NCBI RefSeq assembly: GCF_036373705.1 | Contig: NC_089864.1 | Location: 113,501 to 177,500 of the forward strand | DNA length: 64,000 bases | Source: Amia ocellicauda | Lineage: Eukaryota; Chordata; Actinopteri; Amiiformes; Amiidae | Direction of reading: 5' to 3' | Part shown: piece by piece, positions 1 to 11,722 of the stretch | Layout of the letters: each line of letters starts with the position of its first letter | Numbering within the stretch: position 1 is the stretch's first letter | The notes under the pieces: generated by a model | Database searches by the model: none | Seen by the model: the letters and a program-made list of their open reading frames with translations, nothing else | Told to the model about the DNA's origin: nothing | Translations under genes and position numbers: made by a program

Positions 1-737
1 CACATTGACTGACCCACTGACCTACTGATTGAAATATGAAAAAGACATGTATATGTTATAATTCCACTGCTAGACAAGACCAAGCACAATGTGGAGCAGT
101 CCCCAACACCAATGTCACAGTATCTTCTACTATCTGTTCAAAGTAGCACAAGCCCAGACACTCCAGGGTTAATATTCAATACCCAGTATCACACACAGAC
201 ATGGAGATAGGAGGAGAACTCTACAGCACACCATCACTGAGCCCAGCACAGTAAAGTGTGGTGTACTACAGTGTGCTTCAGCACTAATGCCCTGTACTGT
301 ACTAGTGTAGTTTACAGTACTGAGTGCTGGAGCACTGCATTGCACGGGTACAGTACTATAGTCATCCATTGCACTGCACTGTACAGTGTGCAACACAGCT
401 ACCACACACAAGCCTCACTGTGTGAGTACACACTCACACACAGAGACACACTGAGACTCTGAGCCTTCTACACACGGACACAGACACACTCATGCAGATC
501 AACACACAATACAGTTACACAAACTGATACACATTGACACACTCACACACATACTCACACAGCAATACACGCTGTCACACACCCAGAGACACTGCTACAC
601 TTCTGAGGAGAGATAGTGAGAGTGTGTAAGTGAGTGTGACAGAGAGAGACAGGGGGGGATGCGGCTCCAGCGGGTAGGGGTACGGGGTGAGGGAGAGAGA
701 GGGGGGGGGTAGAGAGAGCGCGGATGTCTTGTCTTAC

Positions 738-759
738 CTTGGAAAGGCGCATATGACAT
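738..759 (-). CDS. syngap1: SynGAP (synaptic Ras/Rap GTPase-activating protein), end of first coding exon, partial
   Basis: SynGAP is a RasGAP of excitatory synapses. Only a short N-terminal piece lies here; the rest of the gene would run off the left edge. The reading MSYAPFQ ends at a strong donor (exon base 738, then GTAAG). Vertebrate SynGAP has the N-terminal block MSYAPF followed by an exon junction, and the split codon (phase 1) fits. The frame stays open upstream to an ATG at 849, so the true start is uncertain; the family's usual upstream residues (SRSRAS type) are not seen. Synteny supports the call, because SYNGAP1 belongs to the same 6p21.3 block as KIFC1, DAXX and ZBTB22. The match is only six residues, so this is a moderate call. 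Positions 1-737 would be intron 1 and hold CA-rich simple sequence only. Confidence 0.5.
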
Positions 760-1224
760 GATCCAGGGACATCCACCGGGTTCGACCTGCCCGGTCCGGC
801 TGCCCCGCCGCGCCAATATTACCGGACACCGACAACCGCCGCCGGCCACGGGGTAACGGCAGTGCGGACGCCAGCAGTGATGAGAACAACTCGGGATAAA
901 TCAGCAAATAAATAAATAACGGATCCTGTGCGGGGACGGAGAGCACTAGCGCCAGCGAGCCGTCATTCACCCCCCATCAGACCGCGCAAAATAATCAAAC
1001 CGTCCGATTCATGGTAGACATTGCACTGAGGGCGGGCGGGGATAGGGGGGCTGCCCGAAAGCTCACAGCGGAGAGGAAGAGGAGGAAGGAGGGATGAAGG
1101 AAGAGAGGAGAGAGGAGAGGAGGAGGAGGAGGAGAGGAGGGAGGGGGGGAGAGGGGGGAGCGCGAGCCGTGCACGAGCAGAGCCCAGTCCCGCAGTCGCG
1201 CGCCCCGCACCGCAGCCGTGCCCC

Positions 1225-1280
<56 letters not shown>

Positions 1281-1330
1281 CTGCTCCCGGACGGAGGGAT
1301 GGAGGGAGAGAAAGACAGAGAGGGAGATGG
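760..1330 (-). promoter_or_regulatory. GC-rich promoter/5' UTR region upstream of syngap1
   Basis: This stretch is GC- and CpG-rich compared with its surroundings and lies just upstream of the putative syngap1 start on the minus strand. It contains a purine-rich block (about 1075-1160) and a (GA)n run at about 1225-1277. Its promoter role is inferred from composition and position only. Confidence 0.3.
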
Positions 1331-1523
1331 TCGTCGTTACTGAGGTGTGTAGAATTCACACACGCGAGAGAGAGAGAGCTGGGAAGGAGGGAGGGGGGAG
1401 TGTGTGTGTGTGTGTCTGTGTATCAATGTATAGTTTCTATAAGAGGCTTTATGACTGCTCCCTGCAGAGAGAGAGAAAATACATTGCACACGGGTAATCC
1501 TGGGGCGCATTCACACACATTGA

Positions 1524-1526
1524 CTG

Positions 1527-1569
<43 letters not shown>

Positions 1570-2060
1570 GACTCTCTCTCACACACACTCTCACACACAC
1601 TCACACATAGACTCACACATATAGACTCACATACACACACACACTCACACATATAGACTCATACACACACTCACACACACACACATAGACTCTCACACAC
1701 AGACTCACACACATAGACTCATACACACACAGACTCACACATATAGACTCTCACACACATAGACTCATACACACACACACATATAGACTCTCACACACAG
1801 ACTCACACACACACAGACTCACACATATAGACTCTCACACACATAGACTCACACACTCACACACATAGACTCATACACACACACACATATAGACTCTCAC
1901 ACACAGACTCACACACTCACACACATAGACTCTCACACACATAGACTCATACACACACACACATATAGACTCATACACACACACATATAGACTCTCACAG
2001 ACAGACTCACACACTCAGACACTCTCACATACACATACACTCATTCACTCACACACAGAA
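1524..2060. repeat. CA-rich minisatellite with TATAGACTC motif
   Basis: Irregular tandem repeat of (CA)n blocks separated by ATATAGACTC, CATAGACTC and ACTCACAC variants. Translations through it are low complexity and are not genes. Confidence 0.85.
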
Positions 2061-3123
2061 TCACACAACACACTGTCGCTCCTTTGTGTGGGTGAGTCGA
2101 GCACGCTGACTCTCTCCCTCTCTCGTGCACACACACAGTCGCTCACTCGCTCAGCGCACTCACTCACACGTTCCAGAGAGAGGGCTGCACATTGACACAC
2201 TCTGCCTGTGTGGCATCTCGACAGGGTCCTGAGAGGAGAGACGCGGTGGGCTGCTCTTCGGAGCTGCTCTCTCAGGATCCCCAGGCAGAGGAGGGAGTGA
2301 GCCAGCTGGGTGTGAGACCTGTGACATTGTACAGTGTGAGATGTGACAGTGTTATAATTGGTCAGTTTGTGGTGTCAGTGTGTATTCGGGCATTTGTATT
2401 TGAGTGTGTCTGTTTGTGTGATTTAATTTGAGCTCGTCTGTGTATGTGATTTTATTTGAGTGTGTCAGTGTGTTGTCACAGTGTATGTGTGAAATTCAGA
2501 GTGAGGGTAATATAGGAAGTCATGGAGTACTAGATATCCATCCCTCTTCTCTCTCCTCATTCTGCTTCTTCCAGTAAAGAGCAAGAGAGAGAGAGAGGAT
2601 TCCTTCCCATGTTTTTCTAACCAATATAAGAATGACCTCTCTCTCTCTCTCATTCCCTTCTTATGAACCAGGCCCGAGTACCATCAGAACGTTTAAAGTA
2701 AAAATAGAATAATAATAGAATCCATATATACGTATCTACTGCAATTATAATCAATCCTCCTCCGTCATTCGTTTTCTGTCATTCTCCCAGACAAACGGAA
2801 AACATTACATTGTCAATTTTGGCCGCTACTGCAGCCTCTGTGTTGCTGCAAACCTAATAATGAGTGGAGCCAATATGGCGGACACCGGAGCCGCAGTTTC
2901 CCCAATATGAGCCCATTCTGGTAAGAATGATGCCACCTGGCGGAGAAGAGGCGTCCCTGCAAGCGGCTGTCATGCAGAGCACAGCGGCATCTAGCGGCAC
3001 TAAGGGACACTGCAGCCTTCATACACAACACTTACCTCCGACTGTTCACCCGAGAGCAGGTTCAGAGGCGTCAGTGTGTGAGTGAACAGAGGAGCAATCA
3101 GATAGCAGGTGTACAAACAGCAG
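2061..3123. other. Intergenic stretch between syngap1 promoter and zbtb22-like 3' end
   Basis: No supported gene. It holds unique sequence with a short TC run near 2640. A possible YY1-type motif (AATATGGCGG) lies around 2871, in a GC-richer segment (about 2860-3010) that could be a small promoter or an exon of unknown origin. Confidence 0.5.
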
Positions 3124-3129
3124 TTTATT
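3124..3129 (-). terminator. Poly(A) signal of the first zbtb22-like gene
   Basis: AATAAA on the minus strand about 370 bases after the stop codon at 3498. The intervening 3' UTR is rich in CA repeats. Confidence 0.55.
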
Positions 3130-3497
3130 AATTCTGTTCACCACAGGTACAGGGTCCCCAAATACACACTGTACACCAACTATACTGTATACTCACTGTA
3201 CACATTTGATACACGGCAGAGTGCACTATACACTACACACAGCACACTGTATGAGCAGTGCAGTGTACACTACACACAGTGCACAGAACACACTAAAGGC
3301 TGTCAGCAGCGCATATACATGGCCTGCACTGCACTGTGTGCACTTGTGTATATACATCACACACACGCACTGTAGTACACCAATACTCACAATGCACATA
3401 ACACACACATACACACTGCACTCACAGTCACACACACACACTCACACTGCACTCACACATACACACACTGTTTGGACCCTATTTCAAACCCCTCCTC

Positions 3498-6400
3498 TCA
3501 GTTGTAGACCCCTCTCTGTCCACTCTCCTCCTCCTCCTCCTCCTCCTCCTTCAGCCCGTACACCAAACCCCCGCCGCCCCCTCCCCGCCCTGGCCGCGCC
3601 CCAGAGTAGGAGCGCAGCCCGGCCCCGCCCCCGGACACAGACCCCGCCTCCGCATCGAAGTCCAGCTCTTCCACTTTGACCCCGCCCCCAGCATGCAGCC
3701 CCGACTTCTCCCCCAGGCACCGCCCCATGTCCGAGGGGGCGGGGCTTGTCCTGAGGACGTGAAAGGCGTCGCTGTGATGGGCACCGTCGCTGCCGCCCTC
3801 CTGGCCGTATATTTGCCCCAGCCCCGCAGCCTCCCCACTGTCCTCGAAGTACCCCTCCGCCTCTTGGTACCCCAGCGCGCCCACGAAGTAGCCCTCGCCC
3901 TCCCGCTCCTCCAGCTCTGCCTCCCGGCCCCGCAGCAGCCCCTCCCGGTACAGCCAGTGCAGCTCGGGTGGGGGGGGGTGCGGTGGCCACGGGGCGGGGC
4001 TGGGTAGCGCGGGGGCGAAGGCGGGGAGGGTGGCGGCGGAGGAGTGCGTCTTCAGGTGCTTGGTCAGGTGGTGCTTCATCTTGAAGGTCTTGGCGCAGAC
4101 GGGGCACCCGAAGGGCCGCAGGTTCAGGTGCTGCATCTTGACGTGCCGGTCGCGCATGCTCTTCAGCGCGTAAGCCTTGCCGCAGTGGCAGTAATGCAGC
4201 TTGCCGGGGCAGGAGGGTGCGGCGGGGGGCGGTGGGGCCGGTGGCGTGGGGTGGGGGGGCGGCGGTTGGCGCCGGTGCTGGGGGGGGCGCCGGGGCGTGG
4301 CCGAAGGCCAGGTCGGGTCAGGGGGCGGGAGCTCAGGGGCCGGGGCGGGTGGTGGGGGCAGCAGGGGCTTCTGGGACACCTGCCCCGTGCCGTCCTCGAT
4401 CTCGTCGAATGTGCCCCCCGCCAGGCCACTGCCGTAGCAACCGAAGCCCTCCGCCACGGCACCGTACTCCTCCTCCCCCTCCCCCTCCCCCTCCTCCTCG
4501 CCTTCCTCCTCCTCCTCCTCCTCCTCCTCCTCCTCCCTCACTCCTTCCATCTCCTCTACCTCTCCCTCATCTATGTCCTCCTCCTCTTCCTCTTCCTCCC
4601 CATCCTCCTCCTCCGGCCTCCCGCCTAGCTGGAGCCAGGGGCTCGGCTGCCACTGCGCCCGCCCAGGGAGAGGAAAGACTGGACTGGACCCGCTGCCGGG
4701 GCCTCCCCGTCCTCCACCCTTCGCCTCCTCTTCCTCCTCCTCCTGACCTATTCCTCCCATCTCCACCTCCACCTCCACCTCCCCTTCTCTTCCTCCACCT
4801 CCCTCCCCCTCTCCTTCTGCCATAAGTTCTCTCTCATCTCTCTCTTGCTCCTCTTCCTCCTCCTCCACTTCTTCATCTTCTTGTTCTGGCAGAGTCACAT
4901 CCCCCTGTTCCTCCCTCTCTCCATCACACACAGTGGAGGAGTACTGGTCTAGAGACAGAGAGGCAGAGAGGGAGAGGGACGAGTAGGTGGACAGACGGAG
5001 AGAGACGAGCAGGTGGACAGACAGGCAGGCAGAGAGGGAGAGAGACGAGCAGGTGGACAGACAGGCAGGCAGAGAGGGAGAGGGACGAGCAGGTGGACAG
5101 ACAGGGAGGCAGAGAGGGAGAGACAGACATCAGTCACAGGCAGGCAGCACATCTCATCTTCATCATAAATACTACTACTACTACTAAAGATTACTACTAA
5201 TTTGTCCCCCTATAAATCTGCAAAAATTGTTCTTATATTCTGATTTAAAAACATGTCTTCTGCGGAATTCAGCGGCAGTGAAGCGTGTTTCATGTAATAA
5301 AATGAACAATTAAAAGGCATAAACTGAGACAAGGATGGTGCTTAAACAGTGATACTGTCTCCACGTCTCAAAATTTCCATGCTACACTGTGACTGCACAT
5401 CCGGCGTGACTTCAATATCACCGACATTAGAAGAGACGCAGTGATGCCTGGACTCCGAAATACCGAGCATCAGCTGCAACAATACACTGATAACGGCTGA
5501 GCAAGTGGGACGCAATCGGTTCGCCTTCGTGACCATCCATGTTAAGCTTAGGTAGCCGTGTGTGTGCGCGTGTGCATGTCTATACGCATGGCACATTCTC
5601 TACCTCCTCTCTCTCTTCGGAAGCCACTGTTTTATGGATGGTTGCTGTTTAACATGCATTCGGGCTGGAGGAACGGCGCTACAGGTCTGTGTGAGCAGAT
5701 TCGATGTGACAGGATCATCAGTTGTCGATGTCCTTGTGTGGTCAGGACCTTGTTTCAGATTGTGCAATGAACTTCTCCTCGTCCTAGTGAAGATCTGCAT
5801 TTAGCCGAGACATTTTCAACCAGTTCAGTTACAATCTGGTCTGAACTGAACGTGTTGGCAACGTTGAGCTGTTCAGCTACTTACTTCATGTCACGTTACT
5901 GACATCTAGTGGCTGTACATGGCACCACATCTTTGTACAACTTATTTTTTTTAATATCTATCATTCCAACTGTGGCCTATTCTGTGGAATTCTGCACGAG
6001 GACGAGAATTCTGCTGCAAATTCACGGATTTCTTCAGGGACGAACTACTACTACTACTACTATTATTAAAGATTACTACTACTTAAAATAGTAAAGATTA
6101 CAACAACTAATAACTACTACAATAATAAAGACTCTTTGCCTACCTGTGTGTCTGTCGGTCCTCCTCTCTTCATCCTTCACCTCCATCCCTTCTTCCTGCT
6201 CCTCCTCCTCCTCTGCCATCCCTCCATCCGGCTGCATCTCTCCATCCCGCTCCCTCTGTGGGCGAGTGGGCGGGGGGGCAGGAGTGGCAGGGGGCAGGGG
6301 GGTCCTGGGGCGAGACAGGGACCCTGCCCTCAGCCTCCCTCTGAACCTGCCCCCCCGTCTGGTCGCGCCCCTGCTGTAGCTGTAAATGCCCCCGTACCCG

Positions 6401-7652
6401 TAGATGCCCCGCCGGCTGTGGGGGTGTCTGGGGGCGGCGCGGGGGGGCCACCAGGGGGCGCTGTGAGCGGTGCTGGAGAGCCAGGGCTCGGGCCAGGAGG
6501 ACGGCTGCGGGGGTCTCCTTCTCTCCATCTCCTCGCTCTCCCTCTCTCTCTTCACCACCGCGCCCCTCTCCCTGTCGCTCTCGCTGCTCCCTCGCTCCCG
6601 TCGCGGCGCCTCCCCGCCCTCCCTCTCCCCGCCCTCCCGCTCCCTGCCACCCCCCCGCCGCTCCCACTCTCCCTCGCTCCCGCACTCCAGGGAGGAGTAC
6701 AGGCAGTCGGTGCTGCTGGGGGACTGCTGCCTCGAGTCCGAGCCCGGCTTCCTCCGGCAGCCGCGGTCGCTGGCCTCAGGGTTCGGGCCAGGGGGGGGCG
6801 GCAGGGGGGGCAGGAAGGAGTAGCCGTGGCGGGGTCTGGCTCTGCGGTGGGAGGAGGAGGCAGCGGCGGTGAGGCCGGGGGGGTGGGAGTGCGAGTCGGC
6901 CGGGTTCATGTTGATGCCGCTGCTGCTGCTGCTGATGCAGCCGGGGTTCAGCTGAGGGTGGGGGCCGCCCCCCCGGCCCCTGCGCGGCCCCACCAGCCCA
7001 GCGCCGGCGCCCCCCGCGCCCCGCAGCAGCTCAGTGCACTTGTCCACGATGTGCCACAGCTGCAGCACGCTGGCCACCGTCAGGTAGCTCAGCACGTCCG
7101 CCCCCAGCATGGCCAGCCGGCCGGTGTAGACGCTGGACAGCACGCTCTCCACGGCCCCCGGGTCCAGCACTGAGGGCAGACACACGCTGGACACCTTCTT
7201 CAGCAGCACCTGGGGGAGGAGCAGCGCAGGGGGTCACAGGGGTGTCACTACAGCACAGGGGTGTCACAGGGGTGTCACTACAGCACAGGGGTGTCACAGG
7301 GGTGTCACTGCAGTGCAGGGGGTCACAGGGGTGTCACTGCAGCGCAGGGGTGTCACAGGGGTGTTGTTTTACAGTACAGGTGTACAGGGGTGTTGTTTTA
7401 CAGTACAGGTGCACAGGGGTGTTGTATCCCAGTACAGGTGCACAGGGGTGTTACCTGGTCGTGGAAGTATGGCGAGGAGGCCGCCAGCACGCAGCGGTGT
7501 GCGTGGAACACCTGGCCCTGCACCTCGATGGCCAGGTCACACAACTGCCCCTCCAGACGCTGCCGGTTCAGACCGGCCAGAACCGCCCCCCGCACCGAGG
7601 GGAAGCTCACCTGCACCTCCCACACGCCCCCCTCAGCGCTGCAGCCGGACAT
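3498..7652 (-). CDS. zbtb22: BTB zinc-finger protein, ZBTB22-type, diverged copy A
   Basis: Probable sequence-specific transcription factor. Coding exons are 7455-7652, 6144-7209 and 3498-4948, closing in frame at 904 aa. The start ATG sits 5 bases after an acceptor, so a non-coding exon precedes it. The BTB domain spans about residues 12-135 and carries ZBTB22 signatures (SSPYFHDQVLLK, LWHIVDKCTELL). A very long Glu/Pro/Gly-rich linker follows. Two C2H2 fingers lie at about 609-657 (CHCGKAYALKSMRDRH; CPVCAKTFKMKHHLTKH). The usual third finger is absent; after KTHSS comes a tail unlike the family. The BTB half is almost identical to the inverted copy at 27164-30347, while the rest has diverged. 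The second coding intron is phase 1 here but phase 0 in the other copy. Lying beside syngap1, it could occupy the human ZBTB9 position; its BTB residues are ZBTB22-like. Confidence 0.8.
4965..5125. repeat. Short minisatellite beside the acceptor of the last zbtb22-like exon
   Basis: About three copies of a roughly 50-base purine-rich unit containing GACGAGCAGGTGGACAGAC. It lies in the second coding intron, immediately upstream (minus strand) of the last exon. The rest of this intron (5130-6143) shows nothing gene-like. Confidence 0.8.
5168..6090. repeat. Paired ACT-repeat boundaries flanking an intronic segment
   Basis: An (ACT)n stretch followed by AAAGATTACTACTA occurs at about 5168-5196 and again at about 6045-6085, bracketing some 850 bases without clear coding content. 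This could be a duplicated target, an insertion into a microsatellite, or independent repeats. I see no terminal inverted repeats. Confidence 0.35.
7210..7454 (-). repeat. Intron-filling minisatellite of zbtb22-like copy A
   Basis: The whole 245-base intron between the two BTB exons is built of units around CACCTGTACTGTAAAACAAC and GACACCCCTGTGAC. The array starts at the splice donor. The homologous intron of the inverted copy (27362-28405) is made of the same units but is about four times longer. Confidence 0.85.
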
Positions 7653-8400
7653 GGCACCTGGGGGAGAGAGGGGGAGAACCCCAGAGTTTATTCTCTCCTA
7701 TAACAATCTGCCATCCAGTATGAGATTGTGGTTCCCTCTCCTCTGTGCCTAATGGTTTAGAGGTTTATTGTTCTATTTCTTTATTTTCAATCTGTAATGC
7801 GCTCTGTAGTTACCCTGTGAGGGCGCTGTACTAAATAAAAAATGATTGATTGAGTTATTGGCTGACAGATTAATAAACAACTGACTGGATACTGCAGGAC
7901 AGTAACACTCACAACACAAATCACAAACTAACTTTTGAAGCAGCTTAATTCATTATTTAGTTATTGTTTTTTGGGAAGGGGTGGCAGTGGTGTGATAACC
8001 ATTAACTGTGACTGACGATTAACCCAAACCCCGGCACTCCAGGGTTTGAACAGCCTGGGGACACAGAGTTCAGCGGGACGCTGAGGCTCACCTGACTGCA
8101 CAGATAATGGGGTTACTGGTGCACTGGTGTGTTTTACTGTGTAGAGGACACAGCGCCATAAACAACCACACTGCATGCGATCCAATACAGTGTAAAACAC
8201 TACAGTGCAATAGAAGAAAATAAAGCGCACTATACTGCACTCAGCACACTATGGCACAGTGCAGTTGGATACACAGACACTGCACACCGAAGCGATACTG
8301 TACAGGACAATAAAATACCACACAGTGACACACACTGCACTGGGATCCGATTCGGCACGTTTAACCCATTGCCATAAACAGCACCGGACACAGCCCCACA
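7653..8400. other. Intron 1 (5' UTR) of zbtb22-like copy A, unique part
   Basis: No gene is supported in this piece between the start codon and the 22-base minisatellite. It is AT-richer than the neighbouring exons. Confidence 0.4.
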
Positions 8401-9138
8401 CGCACACTCAGTCAGTCCCACACGCACACTCAGTCAGTCCCACACGCACACTCAGTCAGTCCCACACGCACACACAGCCCCACACGCACACACAGTCAGT
8501 CCCACACGCACACTCAGTCAGTCCCACACGCACACTCAGTCAGTCCCACACGCACACACAGCCCCACACGCACACTCAGTCAGTCCCACACGCACACACA
8601 GCCCCACACGCACACACAGTCAGTCCCACACGAACAGTCAGTTCCACACGGACACACAGTCAGTCCCACACGCACACTCAGTCAGTCCCACACGCACACA
8701 CAGCCCCACACGCACACACAGTCAGTCCCACACGCACACTCAATCAGTCCCACACGCACACTCAGTCAGTCCCACACGCACACTCAGTCAGTCCCACACG
8801 CACACTCAGTCAGTCCCACACGCACACACAGCCCCACACGCACACACAGTCAGTCCCACACGCACACTCAATCAGTCCCACACGCACACTCAGTCAGTCC
8901 CACACGCACACTCAGTCAGTCCCACACGCACACTCAGTCAGTCCACACGCACACACAGCCCCACACGCACACACAGTCAGTCCCACACGAACAGTCAGTT
9001 CCACACGGACACACAGTCAGTCCCACACGCACACTCAGTCAGTCCCACACGCACACTCAGTCAGTCCCACACGCACACACAGTCAGTCCCACACGAACAG
9101 TCAGTTCCACACGGACACACAGTCAGTCCCACACGTAC
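8401..9138. repeat. 22-base minisatellite abutting the 5' UTR splice donor
   Basis: More than 25 copies of a unit around CACACGCACACTCAGTCAGT, with CACACAGCC and GAACAGTCAGTT variants. On the minus strand the array begins within about four bases of the probable donor at 9138. It encodes long but meaningless His/Thr/Ser repeats in the plus frame. Confidence 0.9.
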
Positions 9139-9490
9139 CTGCGCGGCTGCGGCTGGTCTCCGGGCAGAAACGCGACCCTGCCGCCCGGCTCCGCCTCACT
9201 GCTGTCGCCTCTCACTGCGGGGCGGCCGAGGCTGTGCTGCCCGTCCCGGCCGGAGAAAACATGAACAAACCACAGCAGCGCGGTCAACAAATACACAGTG
9301 TGGAAGATTGAGCAGCGCCGCGTATCTCTCAGAGCACACGCATCTCACACCGACGCCATTGTCGAGCGCTTCAAGCGGGAGACGGAGGGAGGTTTGTCCC
9401 TCTCGGTGTGCCGTAGAGACGCCAACCAGCCAATCGGGTGGTTTGTTTACCGGAAGCACTTCCCGAGGGTCAGCAAGTGGCGCTGACACA
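9139..9490 (-). promoter_or_regulatory. Probable first non-coding exon and promoter of zbtb22-like copy A
   Basis: On the minus strand a GC-rich segment ends at GCGCAG followed by GTACGT, a good donor, consistent with the acceptor just upstream of the ATG at 7652. It contains a CAATGGCGTC element resembling a YY1/initiator site near 9352. The exact transcription start cannot be read from the sequence. Confidence 0.45.
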
Positions 9491-10135
9491 GAAATAAACT
9501 GGGGACCAGTTGGGCAGGGAGCTCTAATACTGGCGCCACTAAGGAAAGAAAAACAAGGCTATTGGGAAAGTCCTGAAGTGTTTGTTCCTCAATGCCAGGA
9601 GTATAAGGAACAAGATGTTAGACCTAGAAGCCACAGTGCTGGCGTGTGACTATGATGTTGTAGGAGTGACAGAAACATGGCTTACAGAAAATGATGGGGA
9701 TGAATACAAGTTGAAAGGATACACACAGTTTAGGAGAGAGGGGGTGGGGTAGCATTATATGTCAAAAATGACATTGAGGCAGAAGAATTTAAATTAGATC
9801 CTAATAACGAAACAGAATCTTTGTGGGTGAAACTTTTGAACAAGAGATCTGGAGGATCAGTGGTAGGAGTGTGTTACAGACCACCCAACTCAGATATTCA
9901 GAAAGATGCTGCATTGTACAGTGTAATCAGGACTGCATGTAGCAAGGATGTGGCTGTTATAATGGGGGATTTCAATTTGCCAAACATAGACTGGGAAAGC
10001 CCAGGTGGGGACTACAGAAGCAGAAATAGAAATGGTTGAGATGGTAAATGACTGCTTTCTAACTCAATTTGTCAGGGAACCAACCAGAGAGAGAGCATGT
10101 ATTGACTTGATCTTTTCAAATGACCAAGATGTAGT
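9490..10135 (+). mobile_element. CR1-like non-LTR retrotransposon fragment (endonuclease part)
   Basis: Broken translations show the start of a CR1-type ORF2: an ARSIRNKMLDLEA-like block, VGVTETWL, then GVCYRPPNS, VIMGDFNLPNIDWE and CIDLIFSN. These are apurinic-endonuclease motifs of CR1/L3-type LINEs. The frame is interrupted several times and no reverse transcriptase follows. Confidence 0.75.
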
Positions 10136-10290
10136 GTGTGTCTCAGTATGTAGCTTGTGTGTCTCATTATGTAGTGTGTGTCGCAGTATGTAGCGTGTGT
10201 GTCTCATTATGTAGTGTGTGTCTCAGAATGAAGTGTGTGTCTCAGTATGTAGTGTGTGTGTCAGAATGAAGTGTGCGTCTCATTATGTAG
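10130..10290. repeat. Minisatellite of GTGTGTCTCAGTATGTA units
   Basis: About eight imperfect copies of a 17-21-base unit directly after the LINE fragment. Confidence 0.75.
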
Positions 10291-10722
10291 GGGAGAGGGG
10301 TGAGTTGATATGTACTTATAAATAAATATGTACTTATATTTCAAGATGTGGTGCATCCCTGGGAATAATCACTTTGTATCTATAATAAACAGTTTTCAAA
10401 ATACGTGTCTCTTGGTTCAACTTGCCCCCGGTGAGAGGTAAGTTGAGCCTGGGGAGAGGATACGTTGATCCACATGGAGGTAAATTGTGACATTGATTTT
10501 GTTAAAATAAAACTGAACATTTTCACCTCATATAGGCTTATGCTATATCAAAGCACGACAAATTCAATACTAAATGACTTATTAAAGGTTTTATTTAAAG
10601 ATAAAGTTTACAACTTAAAAGGCCAAGTTTCTTCAACAAGGCCTATTTAAAATGTTCAGAACAAAATCAAGTTCAAAATGAAGAACAAAATCGACTGCAA
10701 TTCTCCTCACAGAACCGGGCTA

Positions 10723-11420
10723 CTACTCCACATCCAACTTGTCAATTCTGCAGGGGAATATGAACTTCTGCTCCCTTCTGGCGGTTCCACCGAATTTGTG
10801 CGGTTTGGGTAGTTTCTTGAGCACATCACCTCTAGGGATGAGTCCTTCATCATTCTCTTTGAATGCGAAGGTGGGCTTTACATCCACACGACTCCCACGA
10901 CTTCGCCTCAGAAACTTTGCACTGATGTCAGTGCCCTCGAGCTTCTCCACCAATCCAATGTAATTATAGGATTTGTTTTCACCTGCAAAGTTCACAATGA
11001 CAAAGTCACCAGCAGACAGATTCGTGTCACCATCATCCTCACTCAGGTCATCTTCTGAACTATCATAGTCAGTGGTGTATATGCCTGTCACTTTGAATCC
11101 TGAGATGATGTTCCTTGGTGTCATTGCTGACATGGATGCTTCTCTCACAAGTCCTGGAGTGTCATATATTGTTACCGGGGTTTGTGGGCACTTCTCTGTA
11201 TGCTAGCCGCTAGGTGAAGGTGGGCATTTCCTGGGAAAATAATTATTAATACACTTCCCTACACTTAGACTAACCTGCTCTTCCCTCTCTGATCCAGCTT
11301 GCAGGGACATCAATGTCATTCCGTCGTGCCTACTCAAATGCCAGTTCACGACATGTCATGGCACTTGGACCGTGAAACATTGCAGATCGATTTTTTATAT
11401 GGTCTGCAAGCTGTGTCTCA
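10723..11420 (-). mobile_element. Pogo/Tigger-type DNA transposon remnant
   Basis: The open frame at 10723-11148 contains the end of a pogo-like transposase: an ATP-free block similar to TIYDTPGLVREA just upstream, then TPRNIISGFKVTGIY, which in this family marks the C-terminal end of the DDE domain. It continues into an acidic tail. Just upstream (about 11300-11400, minus) is a short piece resembling an N-terminal transposase region (CRELAFEYARRNDIDVPA). The catalytic middle is missing, so this is an internally deleted, dead copy. Its ends were not identified. Confidence 0.55.
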
Positions 11421-11439
11421 ATTTCTTAATTGTAGTCTT

Positions 11440-11680
11440 GTTTGGCATGTCCTATTCTATTATACCCTGTTGTTTTTACTTCCCCCCCAGCTCAGACCAG
11501 AGGCGCGGCTCATTAATCATGTAAAATATATGTCCAATGTAAATAACCTGAGATTTTATGTTTGTATCATTTTTAATGTTTACAACGTTATTGTATTTAA
11601 TTTAAATTGCTTTGACAATACTTGTGTGTAAACATTTCATGCCAATAAAGCTTGTTTTGAATTTAAATTTAATTTGAGAG
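11440..11680 (+). mobile_element. 3' tail of a non-LTR retrotransposon
   Basis: AT-rich sequence ending in CCAATAAAGC followed by a TTTGAATTTAAATT-type tail and a GA run. This is typical of 3' ends of fish LINEs (Rex/RTE/L2 types). It has no coding capacity left. Confidence 0.45.
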
Positions 11681-11722
11681 AGAGAGAGAGAGAGATACAC
11701 ACACACAAAGTACATATATATA

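Noticed and set aside
4044-4825. Large open frames antisense to the zbtb22-like copy A fingers
   Set aside because: They arise from GC-rich codon bias opposite a convincing zinc-finger exon.
6136-7173. 345-codon plus-strand frame
   Set aside because: Antisense to the second coding exon of zbtb22-like copy A; Ala/Val/Gly-rich with no domain.
8401-9138. Regular 22-base repeats resembling a CRISPR array
   Set aside because: Units are contiguous with no unique spacers, in an animal genome; it is a minisatellite.
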